Shown here piece after piece: positions 52,385 through 61,667 of a stretch of 64,000 nucleotides of DNA; position 1 is the stretch's first letter, and each line of letters starts with the position of its first letter. Source of the stretch: Halomontanus rarus (GTDB lineage Archaea; Halobacteriota; Halobacteria; Halobacteriales; Natrialbaceae); contig NZ_CP071597.1 of NCBI RefSeq assembly GCF_017357405.1, forward strand, positions 2,728,001 to 2,792,000. The letters run 5' to 3'. The notes under the pieces are model-generated. The model was not told the origin of the DNA and made no database searches. It worked only from the letters and a program-made list of their open reading frames with translations. Both the position numbers and the translations under genes were made by a program.

Positions 52385-54844
52385 TCAGAGACTATCGAAG
52401 AGTTCGACGACGTCGGTGACGCTCACCTGCCCGTTGCCGTCGAAGTCGTAGTACTCTGGATAGTCGGCGACGTCCGGATTGTCGACGTTCTCGAAGAAGA
52501 CGTTCACGTCCGTGGTCGTCGTCGACTCGCTGGCGGTGAAGTCGTTGTGCAACCCGTCGCCGGTCGTATCCTGCGGCTGAGTGCCGTCAATCGCCGGCGG
52601 GCCCTCGCCGTCGAGCTGCGTGGTCACCGTCGTCGTCACCACGTCGGATTCCTCGCCGTCGACGACCGCCGAGAGTCCGATTTCGTAGCTCGTGCCGGCC
52701 TCGAGGCCCGTGACCGTCGCCGTCGTCGTCGACGTTTCCGTCTCGTGGCTCCCCTCGAGGTAGACGCGGTAGCTATCGGCCTCGGCGACCGCCTCCCAGC
52801 CCATTTCGATGCTCGTCTCGGTGACCTCGTTGGTCCACTGGTCGTCCGGTGACGTGGGTGTCTCGGGATCGGTATCACCCGTTTCAGGCTCGGGCGTCTC
52901 GTCGATCTCGCCGACGGTCTCCGCGAGCATCATGAAGAGCGGCGCGGTGTAGTTGATCGCCCACTCGTTGGTTGCGTACGAACAGTGTTCGTCGACGTAG
53001 GACATGAGGTGGGGCGTCCCCTCGCCCTCGATGTGATCCGAAGTGCAGTCGCCGCTGTCGACGCCGTTCTCGGGGAACACGGCGTTGTGGCCGCCGCCGA
53101 CGAGCATCCCGGGGATGAGCGTACCGGTGCTCTGGACGATCCGGTCGTGGGGGTTCTCGGTCGACTTCTCGCCGTGGCCGGTGACGAACGAGTGGCCGGT
53201 TGCGCTGCGGCCCAGCGCGTGGTGGAGCGGTCCTGCGATCGTGTCCGAAAACTCCTCGTCGGTGTACCAGTGCGGGCTGTAATCGACGGATTCCTCGTAG
53301 ACTTCCTTGGCCCAGAGTCCCTGGACGCCGCGAGAGAGACCGGACTTGAGGTGCCCCCAGTAGAAGTCGTAGACACCGGTCGTGTAGACGTCGTGGACGT
53401 CGGCGGCGGCGTCCCCCACGTACCGCTGGCCGACCCAGAAGGCACTCGTGAGTCCTGCGGCCGCCGAACCGCTGTCGTCCTGTCCGGTGCCGCCCAGCGC
53501 GCCACCGGCCTTGTAGTAGGCGTACTGACCCAGCCCGACAGGGTTGTTCCAGTCGATGGGCGCTTCGACGTCGCCGGGGACCTCGGCCGCGCCGTCGAAA
53601 CTCCCCCAGCTCAGGTCCGTGTTCTGAATCCACTGATCGTAGGAATCGTCGCCGGTCGTCCGCAGCAACTCCGCGGCGGCCCAGTAGCGGTCCGGCTCGT
53701 CGTAATCCGAGCGGCCGTACGCGCCCGACCCCGCGTCTTGGTTCCGGGACTGCTCCCAGACGAGGTCGGGGTTCTCCTCGAGCCAGCTCCAGGCGTCCTC
53801 GGCGCGCCCGAGCATCTCGTCGGCGAACTCGGGGTCGTGGTCCTCGTAAATACGGGCGGCCATCGCGAACGCCCCGCAGGCGTGGGCCGTGCCGACCGAG
53901 GAGTGACCGAACACGTAGCGTTCCTGATCGTCCTCCTCCGGCGCGACGTCGTCCGGCGGGAAGTTCTCGTTGCCGGCGACCTTGTAGAACAGCGAACCGC
54001 TCGAGCGCTGCATCTGCGCGAGAAAGCGCAGGGCGTACTTACACTCCACCAGGACGTCCGGCAGCTCGCCGACGTCGGGGTCGTCGACGCTGTCGGGAAT
54101 GTAGAACTGACCGACGTGGAACGCCTCTGGGTTGCGCTCGTAGGCCAGCAGCAACTGGGCAACGCTGACGGCTTGCGGGTTGACGTACTTCCCGTAGTCG
54201 CCGGCGTCGTACCAGCCGGCGGAGACGTCGATCGTGTCGCCGGGGGCGACGTCCTCCTCGGCCAGAAAGTCCGCGGCGTCGTCGGCCGGTTCCGCGACGA
54301 TCGCTTCCTCGTCCTGACTGTGGCCGGGGCCGATCTCGAGGCCGGTGTAGGGATCGTCGATGTGCGTGTTGGATCGTTTGAGCGTGTAGAGGCGGCCGAC
54401 GTCCCGGAGGAGTTCGGCGTAGACCTCGCTGGCTTCGTCGACCGTAAAGGAGTAGGACTCCGCTTCGCCCGCGACGATTCGGTACTCACCGGGTTCGTCC
54501 AGGTCGGTGAAATCGGCCCACTTGACGGTGTGATCCGTGCCGAACTCGTCGTCCATCGCAGACGATAGGCTATCCTGATAGACGGTCTCACCGGTATCGG
54601 CATCGACGACCTCGAACGAAGAGACGCTCTCGACGTCCATCGCCTGCGAGGTGAGGATCGCTCGCTTGCCGCCGTCGATGGGATACCCGACCTGATTCAC
54701 TCGAACGCCTCGATACTCGTCGTCGTCGTGACCTGCGAAGGCTGTCCCAGTCATCGAACCCCCGATTGCTGTGGTCGCAGCAATGCCGCCGACCGCCTTC
54801 AATATACTCCGTCGATCGATCGATCGCTGATGAGTGCGTTCCAT
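52385..54844 (-). CDS. Tat-exported GH9 endoglucanase with FN3 and dockerin-like domains
   Basis: An 819-residue secreted glycosidase. Order: Tat signal (R11-R12, SIDRRSILKAVGG); CelD-type Ig domain (GVRVNQVGYPIDGGKRAIL, ~44-140); GH9 barrel with the nucleophilic-water Asp in SAGWYDAGDYGKY (~211), the HSFVTGHGEKS loop, VGGGHNAVFP, and the catalytic Glu in YATNEWAINYTAP (~626); an FN3 domain (~665-745); and a dockerin-like end with two EF-hand-type segments, DTTGDGLHNDF and DFDGNGQVSVTDVVELFDSL. It should cut beta-1,4-glucans such as cellulose outside the cell. Start at ATG 54844; the open frame beyond it is antisense to argS. Confidence 0.93.
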   Translation of the reverse strand: MERTHQRSIDRRSILKAVGGIAATTAIGGSMTGTAFAGHDDDEYRGVRVNQVGYPIDGGKRAILTSQAMDVESVSSFEVVDADTGETVYQDSLSSAMDDEFGTDHTVKWADFTDLDEPGEYRIVAGEAESYSFTVDEASEVYAELLRDVGRLYTLKRSNTHIDDPYTGLEIGPGHSQDEEAIVAEPADDAADFLAEEDVAPGDTIDVSAGWYDAGDYGKYVNPQAVSVAQLLLAYERNPEAFHVGQFYIPDSVDDPDVGELPDVLVECKYALRFLAQMQRSSGSLFYKVAGNENFPPDDVAPEEDDQERYVFGHSSVGTAHACGAFAMAARIYEDHDPEFADEMLGRAEDAWSWLEENPDLVWEQSRNQDAGSGAYGRSDYDEPDRYWAAAELLRTTGDDSYDQWIQNTDLSWGSFDGAAEVPGDVEAPIDWNNPVGLGQYAYYKAGGALGGTGQDDSGSAAAGLTSAFWVGQRYVGDAAADVHDVYTTGVYDFYWGHLKSGLSRGVQGLWAKEVYEESVDYSPHWYTDEEFSDTIAGPLHHALGRSATGHSFVTGHGEKSTENPHDRIVQSTGTLIPGMLVGGGHNAVFPENGVDSGDCTSDHIEGEGTPHLMSYVDEHCSYATNEWAINYTAPLFMMLAETVGEIDETPEPETGDTDPETPTSPDDQWTNEVTETSIEMGWEAVAEADSYRVYLEGSHETETSTTTATVTGLEAGTSYEIGLSAVVDGEESDVVTTTVTTQLDGEGPPAIDGTQPQDTTGDGLHNDFTASESTTTTDVNVFFENVDNPDVADYPEYYDFDGNGQVSVTDVVELFDSL

Positions 54845-54870
54845 GTACACTGTTCCTCTCCACACCCGGG

Positions 54871-54880
54871 GATAAATATT
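54871..54880 (-). promoter_or_regulatory. TATA-like element of the GH9 gene
   Basis: Reads AATATTTATC on the minus strand, about 27-36 bp before the ATG at 54844, in a very AT-rich stretch (54870-54925). A possible ribosome-binding site GGAGAGG lies 11-17 bases before the ATG, unusual in a genome where many starts seem leaderless. Confidence 0.5.
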
Positions 54881-55102
54881 TCTCCATAATTTAATTAATA
54901 AATTACTGTGTAGTGGTGAAAATACAACCACATCTCTCTCGGCGGGCGTCGTGACTACGCGTGAGTGGACGAGTGCACCGTTGAACGCGCCGTGGCGTTC
55001 CCCTCGCCGCTCGAGGTGTCGGACGCGGAACCGAGTGTCGTCGACCCCGACGACGAAACCCGACATTCCTTTACTCTCGGCCTGAATACGGGCGGGTATA
55101 CC

Positions 55103-56872
55103 ATGTTCCTCTCTCTCCGTACGGAGGTCGAGACCGCGCTCGAGGACGCGCTCGTCGCTCTCGAGTACCCCGCAGACGACCTCGGCATCGAAGAGCCGCC
55201 GGAGGACGTCGCGAGCGTCCTCGCCTCGAGCGTCGCGTTTCGACTGGCCGGCGAGGCCGGGGCCGCGCCGCCGCAGGTCGCCGGTCAACTCGCCGACGAG
55301 ATCGATCTCGACGGGTTGACCTACGTTTCCCGCGTCGAGACGCAGGGGCCGTACCTCAACTTCCTGCCCAGCGACGCCTACTTCGAGACGACGCTCGCGG
55401 CGGCCACGGAAGCCGATTACGGGGCCCTCGAGGACCGCGACCAGTCGGTCGTCGTCGAGCACACCAGCGCCAACCCGACCGGACCGGTCCACGTCGGCCG
55501 CGCTCGCAATCCGATCATCGGGGACGCCGTCGCAAACGTCCTCGACTTCGCGGGCTACGACGTGTCCCGACACTACTACGTCAACGACGCCGGTCGCCAG
55601 ATGGCGGTCTTCACCTGGGCCTACGAGACCTTCGACGCCGAGGACCTCGAGGACGACCCCGCCCGCGAACGGATCGAGTACGACCTCGTGCGCTACTACC
55701 GCAAGGGGAACCGGTTCCTCGAGAACGCACCCGACGACGAGGTCGCGGCCGCGGAAGCCGAGATCGACGCCATCATGCAGGGTCTCGAGGAAGGCGACGA
55801 GGAGACCTACGAGCGCGTCAGCGAGGTCGTCGATCAGGTGCTGGGGGGCATGAAGCAGTGTCTCGCCCGTCTCCCCGCCGAGTTCGACGAGTTCGTCAAG
55901 GAGACGCGGTTCATGTTCGACGGCGCGACCGACGACCTCGTCGCCCGCCTGAAGGAACTCGACGGTGCCGTCTACGAGGAAGACGCCTGGCAACTCGAAC
56001 TCGACGACCACGGCATCGACAAGAATCTGGTCTTCCTGCGATCGGACGGTACCTCGCTATACCCCACGCGCGATCTGGCCCACCACGAGTGGAAGTTCGA
56101 CAACTACGACCGCGCGGTGACGGTCCTCGGCGAGGACCACAAACTACAGGCCAGACAGCTGCGCACGACCCTCGAACTCCTGGGTAACGACACCGATCAG
56201 CTCCGGCAGGTGCTCTACTCCTACGTCAACCTGCCGGAGGGGAAGATGTCCACCCGTCGGGGCACCGGCGTCGACTTAGACGACCTGCTCGACGAGGCGA
56301 TCGACCGCGCTCGCGGGGAGGTCGAGGATCGACTGGACGACCGGATCCGCGACGACGACCTTCAGGAGGAGGACATCGAGCGCATCGCCCACCAGGTCGG
56401 CATCGGCGCGGTTCGCTACGATATCGTCTCGAAACAACCCACCAAGGCGATCACCTTCGAGTGGGATCAGGCGCTGGACTTCGAGGCGCAGTCGGCCCCC
56501 TACGTCCAGTACGTCCACGCACGGTGTTGTGGGATCCTGGAAGAGTCCGGGTTCGGCATCGACGGCGACCTCGAGACGGACGTCGACGCCTCGCTCCTCG
56601 AGACGCCCGCAGAACGGGACCTCCTCGAGACCATCGCCCGTTTCCCGGCAGTCGTCGAGGAAGCCGCCGACGACCTCGAACCCCACCAGGTCGCGACCTA
56701 TACCCGCGAGTTCGCCGATCGATTCAACACCTTCTACCGGGAGTGTCCGGTGCTCGCCGACGACGTCGACTCCGATCTGCAGGAGGCACGACTCGCGCTC
56801 GTGGCGGCCTCGAGACACACGGTCGCGAACGCGCTCTCGATTCTGGGTGTGGCCGCGCCACGGTCGATGTAG
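55103..56872 (+). CDS. argS: Arginyl-tRNA synthetase
   Basis: A 589-residue class I synthetase that charges tRNA-Arg. The HIGH region reads [15 protein letters not shown] (~residue 120) and the KMSKS region [14 protein letters not shown] (~380). The N-terminal Arg-tRNA synthetase additional domain ([18 protein letters not shown]) and the C-terminal DALR anticodon-binding domain ([17 protein letters not shown]) are complete. ATG 55103 gives [10 protein letters not shown]; the frame is open further upstream without family match. Confidence 0.97.
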   Translation: MFLSLRTEVETALEDALVALEYPADDLGIEEPPEDVASVLASSVAFRLAGEAGAAPPQVAGQLADEIDLDGLTYVSRVETQGPYLNFLPSDAYFETTLAAATEADYGALEDRDQSVVVEHTSANPTGPVHVGRARNPIIGDAVANVLDFAGYDVSRHYYVNDAGRQMAVFTWAYETFDAEDLEDDPARERIEYDLVRYYRKGNRFLENAPDDEVAAAEAEIDAIMQGLEEGDEETYERVSEVVDQVLGGMKQCLARLPAEFDEFVKETRFMFDGATDDLVARLKELDGAVYEEDAWQLELDDHGIDKNLVFLRSDGTSLYPTRDLAHHEWKFDNYDRAVTVLGEDHKLQARQLRTTLELLGNDTDQLRQVLYSYVNLPEGKMSTRRGTGVDLDDLLDEAIDRARGEVEDRLDDRIRDDDLQEEDIERIAHQVGIGAVRYDIVSKQPTKAITFEWDQALDFEAQSAPYVQYVHARCCGILEESGFGIDGDLETDVDASLLETPAERDLLETIARFPAVVEEAADDLEPHQVATYTREFADRFNTFYRECPVLADDVDSDLQEARLALVAASRHTVANALSILGVAAPRSM

Positions 56873-56922
56873 CGCTGGTCAATACGTATTTTCCATATAC
56901 TACGAAGATATAACCAACCTGC

Positions 56923-57534
56923 GTGGACAAATCAGACGTGAACCGTCGGAAAATATTGATCGCGTCTGGGATCGGCCTCGCTATTCCTTTGGGCGGGTGC
57001 CTCGATAAGGAGGACGGATTTACACTCGACAACGCAGCGGAAGACGATACATTCGAGAGAACGGTCTCGATCGAACACGTCGAAGCAGCACCCGAGGACT
57101 CTCCGCTCGAGTTCGACGCGTCCGTCACGGACGAAACGATCACCGAAGACCGAACGGCGACGCTCGAGGTCTCGATCACCAACGCCGGCGATTCGGTTCG
57201 AACGGTCCAGCCTGCGTTCTACAAGGGGGCGAGTTCTGCGAATGGCGAAGCGGGGATTCTGTTGTACTCGGTGCGAGCACCAGACAGCCCGTCGGCGGAT
57301 GACGGCCCGGAGTGTCACGACGAGACGAGCGAGCGCCTCGAGTGGACGACGGAAGAACTGCCGCAGACGAGCATCGAACCGGAAGAAACCGCGACCGAAA
57401 CGCTCGTCGTCGTCGACGATCCCACGGTCGAGGGGTGCGTTCCGTCGGGGACGTATCGGTTCGAGCGGAAACACGACGTCGGAGACGAGGAGGCCGTTAC
57501 GTTCACGTGGAGTTTTACAGTCTCTATCAACTGA
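56923..57534 (+). CDS. Tat lipoprotein with CARDB-like domain
   Basis: A 203-residue protein, GTG start at 56923. Twin arginines R8-R9 (VNRRKILIASG) and lipobox PLGGC (Cys26) predict a lipid-anchored surface protein exported by Tat. The mature part is a single beta-sandwich (DRTATLEVSITNAGDSVRTV ... GTYRFERKHDVGDEEAVTFTW) with two Cys that may pair. No catalytic residues recognised. AT-rich flanks on both sides. Confidence 0.82.
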   Translation: MDKSDVNRRKILIASGIGLAIPLGGCLDKEDGFTLDNAAEDDTFERTVSIEHVEAAPEDSPLEFDASVTDETITEDRTATLEVSITNAGDSVRTVQPAFYKGASSANGEAGILLYSVRAPDSPSADDGPECHDETSERLEWTTEELPQTSIEPEETATETLVVVDDPTVEGCVPSGTYRFERKHDVGDEEAVTFTWSFTVSIN

Positions 57535-57791
57535 TCTTCACCAGTTTGGCTAGTATTCTGTATCGAAAAATCCAACTGCCGTTTTGCACGTCTAAGAACG
57601 CAGCCTTCTCGAGATACACAGATCTCGATTGCGACGGCCTCGAGCGTTTTTGCACGTGCGACGTTGGGACGGGCTATTCGCACCCTACACATCAACCCCC
57701 TCTCTCGAATCTCGAGGAGAATAACAGAACCGCGCTGGGATCAGAACAGAACCAGTGACAGTGGTATTCGACTCGAGTTCGCCGACTCAGT
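57535..57791. other. Intergenic region
   Basis: No gene seen. Convergent ends of the lipoprotein and MinD genes; AT-richer than average. Confidence 0.4.
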
Positions 57792-58724
57792 TCAGTTCGG
57801 GTCCGACTCCGCTTCCGTGATCGCACTCGAGACGTCGTCGTGAGAGGCGGTTCCCGTGCCCGTGTCCTCGCCTTCGCCTCCGTTTTCGTCCCCGGTCCGT
57901 GGTCGTTTCTCCGCTTGTCCTCCGCTCTCTGTCTCTGTTTGCTTCTTCGTCTCGCTCGTCCCCGCCGCCTGCTCACGTTCGGCGACCGCTTCCGCCGGCG
58001 TCCTGTCGGGAGCGTCGAGATCCGTGAGGTTCGCGGCGAGGTGTCGGTACGCGACCGCGGCCGGACTGTCGACGTCGTGGACCACGAGCGGCGTTCCGGC
58101 GTAGACGCTGTCGCGCACGACGGGATCGTCGGGGACCGCGACGAGCAACGGAGTCTCGAGTCGCGCGGCGATCTCGTCGTAGGAGACGTCCCCCGTGGGC
58201 CGCGTGCGGGTGATGACGAGTCCCTCGACGCTGCCGCCGGCGCGGTCGGTGAGCTCGAGGGTTTTCTTCGCGTCGTGGACGGAGGCGGGCTCGGGGGTCG
58301 TGACGAGGAGGACGGCGTCTGCGAGTCCCAGCGGCAGGACGGTTTCGTGGCTGACGCCGGCACCGACGTCAAGCAGGACGTAGTCGAAGTTCTCGCGGAG
58401 CGCCGTGATCGCGTCCCCGAGTCCCTCGGGGGAGGTCTCCGCGTAGTCGTCGAGACCGGTGCCGCTCGGGATGGCGACGATGTTCTCCGCGAGTTTGTAC
58501 GTCGCGTCTTCGATCGACGCGTTACCCGCCAGCACGTCGTGGAGGGTGGTCGAATCGGCGTTGAGACTGACGAACCCGGCGAGGTTCGCCATCCCGAGGT
58601 CGACGTCGACGATGGCGACCCGCTTGCCCGCCTGCGCGAGCGCCGTCCCGAGGTTCACCGTCGTCGTCGTCTTCCCGACGCCGCCTTTACCGCTCGCGAT
58701 GGCGTAGACCGTCTGATCAGACAT
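57792..58724 (-). CDS. minD: MinD/ParA-family ATPase
   Basis: A 310-residue deviant-Walker ATPase: GKGGVGKTTTTVNLG (residues 13-27), then VDVDLGMANLAGFV (switch I), YVLLDVGAG (Walker B) and VITRTRPTGDVSYDE. The MinD fold ends near residue 235 and is followed by a ~70-residue disordered acidic tail rich in Glu, Thr and Gly without the usual amphipathic membrane helix. Haloarchaea have several MinD paralogues; MinD4 type proteins position archaella and chemosensory arrays, so a positioning role is likely but division is not implied. Confidence 0.88.
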   Translation of the reverse strand: MSDQTVYAIASGKGGVGKTTTTVNLGTALAQAGKRVAIVDVDLGMANLAGFVSLNADSTTLHDVLAGNASIEDATYKLAENIVAIPSGTGLDDYAETSPEGLGDAITALRENFDYVLLDVGAGVSHETVLPLGLADAVLLVTTPEPASVHDAKKTLELTDRAGGSVEGLVITRTRPTGDVSYDEIAARLETPLLVAVPDDPVVRDSVYAGTPLVVHDVDSPAAVAYRHLAANLTDLDAPDRTPAEAVAEREQAAGTSETKKQTETESGGQAEKRPRTGDENGGEGEDTGTGTASHDDVSSAITEAESDPN

Positions 58725-58914
58725 ACTCGGTTATTACGCGGACAGTGTGGCGGGACCACCGTGAATCTTGCCTTACTCGAGTTGGGCATTCCGGTCTCCC
58801 GACACGACCTGCAGGCCCCGAGCGGAACCCGTTCGCGTTCACGACACCCACGCGTCGTCTCCCGGCGATAGCGTGTCAAAGGATACTTAGCCACAGCACC
58901 GTTTTATACACCCA

Positions 58915-60180
58915 ATGAGTCAGGAGGGCGAGCAGGGACAGGAGCAATCCGACCGGAAGAAATACGAGTTCCGGAAGGTCATCGAAGAACTCGAGAACTT
59001 CGAGGGGTCGGGGACGCAACTCGTCACGATCTACATCCCCGAGGACCGTCAGATCAGTGACGTCGTCGCCCACGTCACCCAGGAGCACTCCGAAGCGGCG
59101 AACATCAAGTCCAAACAGACCCGAACCAACGTTCAGGACGCGCTGACGAGCATCAAGGACCGACTCCGATACTACAGTACCTTTCCGCCGGAAAACGGAC
59201 TGGTGCTCTTCTCCGGTGCCGTCGACTCCGGCGGCGGCCAGACCGAGATGATCACCCGCGCCCTCGAGAGCCCGCCACAGCCCGTCGAATCCTTCCGGTA
59301 TCACTGCGACTCCGACTTTCTGATCGAGCCGCTCGAGCACATGCTGGCCGACCAGGGCCTCTACGGCCTGATCGTCCTCGACCGTCGCGAGGCCAACGTC
59401 GGCTGGCTCAAGGGCAAACGGATCGAACCCGTCAAGTCCGCCTCCTCGCTCGTCCCCGGCAAGCAGCGAAAAGGTGGCCAGTCCGCCCAGCGATTCGCCC
59501 GCCTCCGACTCGAGGCGATCGACAACTTCTACCAGGAGGTCGCGGGGATGGCAAACGACCTGTTCGTCGCCAAGCGCCACGACCTCGACGGCATCCTCGT
59601 CGGCGGTCCCTCGCCCACCAAAGACGAGTTCTTAGATGGCGACTACCTCCACCACGAGATTCAGGACAAGGTCCTGGGGAAGTTCGACGTGGCCTACACC
59701 GACGAATCCGGCCTGAAAGACCTCGTCGACAACGCCGAAGACGCGCTGGCCGACGCTGAGGTGATGAAGGACAAACAGGAGATGGAGACGTTCTTCAAGC
59801 AACTTCACGCGGGCGAGCGTGCGACTTACGGGTTCGAGCAGACCCGCCAAAATCTCGTGATGGGATCCGTCGACCGACTCCTGATCAGCGAGGACCTCCG
59901 CAAAGATGTCGTCACCTACGACTGCGAGGAGTGTGGCGAAACCGAACGCGAGATGATCGACCGGCGAAAAGCGACACCGACCCACACCTGTACCGAGTGC
60001 GGCACCGAGGTCGAAGCGACCGACGAGGACCGCGAGGACGCCATCGACCACCTCATCGAAATCGCCGAACAGCGCGGCACCGAGACCAAGTTCATCTCGA
60101 CGGACTTCGAGAAGGGTGAACAGCTCTACAACGCCTTCGGCGGCGTCGCCGGCATCCTCCGGTACTCGACCGGCGTCTAG
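58915..60180 (+). CDS. prf1: Peptide chain release factor aRF1
   Basis: A 421-residue class I release factor that reads all three stop codons. Domain 1 has NIKS (AANIKSKQTR, ~63-66) and the YxCxxxF motif as FRYHCDSDF; domain 2 has the GGQ loop KGGQSAQRFARLR (~187); domain 3 contains a zinc-type CEECG/CTECG pair. The acidic first residues are normal for halophiles. It is near argS, as I recall for other haloarchaea, though here two genes lie between. Confidence 0.97.
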   Translation: MSQEGEQGQEQSDRKKYEFRKVIEELENFEGSGTQLVTIYIPEDRQISDVVAHVTQEHSEAANIKSKQTRTNVQDALTSIKDRLRYYSTFPPENGLVLFSGAVDSGGGQTEMITRALESPPQPVESFRYHCDSDFLIEPLEHMLADQGLYGLIVLDRREANVGWLKGKRIEPVKSASSLVPGKQRKGGQSAQRFARLRLEAIDNFYQEVAGMANDLFVAKRHDLDGILVGGPSPTKDEFLDGDYLHHEIQDKVLGKFDVAYTDESGLKDLVDNAEDALADAEVMKDKQEMETFFKQLHAGERATYGFEQTRQNLVMGSVDRLLISEDLRKDVVTYDCEECGETEREMIDRRKATPTHTCTECGTEVEATDEDREDAIDHLIEIAEQRGTETKFISTDFEKGEQLYNAFGGVAGILRYSTGV

Positions 60181-60258
60181 ACGCCAGCCGTTCGAACTGC
60201 ACCCGCACCCGCACCCGTACCCGTACCGTGGTACTTTTAGGATAGTAACATGAATCCT

Positions 60259-60273
60259 GGGACAACTAGTCCC
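60259..60273 (+). promoter_or_regulatory. Inverted repeat at the FilR1-type regulator start
   Basis: GGGAC-AACTA-GTCCC ends one base before the ATG at 60275; a second small palindrome GTACC-GT-GGTAC sits at 60223-60234. Both could be autoregulatory sites; the lengths are modest. Confidence 0.4.
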
Positions 60274-60274
60274 G

Positions 60275-61063
60275 ATGTCGCCTCCGAGTTCGGACCTCGA
60301 CGTTCTCCAGACACTCTCCCGACGACGCGGCCTACTATCGTGTCTCGAGAACGGATCCCGGGACAAACGCGATCTCGTCGCCGAACTCTCGGTCTCTCGA
60401 TCGACGATCGATCGGGCGATTCGGGAACTCGAGTCCGTCGAGTTCGTCGAGCGCTGCGAGGGTGCCTTCCGACTCACTGCTGCCGGTCGCCTCGCGTTGT
60501 CGGAGTATCGCCGCCGCCTCGAATCACTCGGTGCGATTGCCGACTGTTGTGAGTTACTCGCGCATCTTCCACCGGATGCACCGATGTCCGTGGATATGCT
60601 GATCGGCGCATCCGCGGCCGAACCGAAACCGCACGCGCCGAACGAACCGATCGAGGAAATCGTCGACCTCCTCTCGTCGGCCGATCGATTTCGCGGCTTC
60701 GCGACGGCCCAGCGATTACCCCGTCTGCGCGACCGACTGTACGAACTGACGATCGGCGGATCGCTCGAGGCGGAGGCGATCTTCACCGAGGAACTCGCCG
60801 ACTTCTTGCTCGAGAATCACCCCCAGCAGATGCGAGACGTCCTGCGTGACGGACACTTCGACATGTACGCGATCCCCACGATTCCCTTCGGACTCGGTAT
60901 CGTCGAGACACCGTCACAGTCCCGGGCGTTCGTCGTCGTCCACGGTGACAGCGGGCAAGTCCGCGGCGTCATCCAGAACGACTCCCCGGCTGCCCTCGAG
61001 TGGGCAGACGGTGTCTTCCGGCGGCTCAGAGCGCGGGCGTCGTCGCTCGAGCCGCCGGAGTAA
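60275..61063 (+). CDS. Transcriptional regulator with winged helix and FilR1-type domain
   Basis: A 262-residue protein. The N-terminal winged helix is DLDVLQTLSRRRGLLSCLEN with SVSRSTIDRAIRELESVEFV; the C-terminal half matches the FilR1/methanogenesis-regulator domain (COG4742) in RDRLYELTIGGSLEAEAIF and FDMYAIPTIPFGLGIVET. Haloarchaea have many such putative sensors of small molecules. Preceded by small palindromes that may be its own operator. Confidence 0.88.
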   Translation: MSPPSSDLDVLQTLSRRRGLLSCLENGSRDKRDLVAELSVSRSTIDRAIRELESVEFVERCEGAFRLTAAGRLALSEYRRRLESLGAIADCCELLAHLPPDAPMSVDMLIGASAAEPKPHAPNEPIEEIVDLLSSADRFRGFATAQRLPRLRDRLYELTIGGSLEAEAIFTEELADFLLENHPQQMRDVLRDGHFDMYAIPTIPFGLGIVETPSQSRAFVVVHGDSGQVRGVIQNDSPAALEWADGVFRRLRARASSLEPPE

Positions 61064-61074
61064 ATTACGGGGCA

Positions 61075-61131
61075 AAGACGAAGACGAAGACGGAGACAGA
61101 GATGGAGATGGAGATGGGGACAGGGACGGGA
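61075..61131. repeat. GACGAA/GAGATG hexamer repeat
   Basis: A purine-rich run of 6-bp units that drifts from AAGACG through GGAGAT to GGGACA, between the convergent regulator and DUF6276-like genes. Confidence 0.75.
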
Positions 61132-61145
61132 CACCCCTCCGTTTT

Positions 61146-61598
61146 TCAGTAGAACAACTGCTCGAGTTGCTGCTGTCGTCGCTCGAGGTCGATCGCCGGT
61201 TCGAGTTCGGTCGCCGGTTCCGCGAGCAGCCGATCGATCGCGAGGAGTGGATCGGTTCCCGACCGTGCGAGATCCTCGAGCAGCCGCTCGATCGCGGTGC
61301 GGTTCGTCGCGAGTGACGAACAGTTGCCGAGCAGCAAGGCGAACGGGATCGCCGCTTCATCGGCCGGAAACGCAGTACTCACGCGCGTGAAATCGGGATC
61401 GTGGTCGGCGTCGGGACTGGACTCGGACTCGGGCTCAGGCTCGGCTTCCGACTCCGCAGATTGCTCGATCGATCGAACCGTCATGCAGTGCGTACAGATA
61501 GAGGCCATCGTCGCCGTCGTGGCGTCCGGAACGCACTCGTGGTACGTCTCGGGAACGACGAAATCGACCGTCGGGGAATCACAGTGTGGACAGGTCAT
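61146..61598 (-). CDS. DUF6276-like zinc-ribbon protein
   Basis: A 150-residue protein starting MTCPHCDSPTVDF, with Cys pairs CPHC (residues 3-6) and CTHC (~35-38) that can bind zinc. A Glu/Ser linker is followed by a helical C-terminal domain (AIERLLEDLARSGTDPLLAI). I recall it as DUF6276, commonly next to atpD in haloarchaea, 69 bp downstream here. Function unknown. Confidence 0.82.
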   Translation of the reverse strand: MTCPHCDSPTVDFVVPETYHECVPDATTATMASICTHCMTVRSIEQSAESEAEPEPESESSPDADHDPDFTRVSTAFPADEAAIPFALLLGNCSSLATNRTAIERLLEDLARSGTDPLLAIDRLLAEPATELEPAIDLERRQQQLEQLFY

Positions 61599-61667
61599 CG
61601 GTCGTAGGTCGTACGTGGTCGAGGACGAGAGAAGGGGGAAGGGAAGGAAGTAGAGATATCGTCGTAT

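Noticed and set aside
52385..56011. A 1208-codon minus-strand open frame covering the GH9 gene and most of argS
   Set aside because: Only the part up to ATG 54844 has a signal peptide and GH9 domains; the rest is antisense to a certain argS gene.
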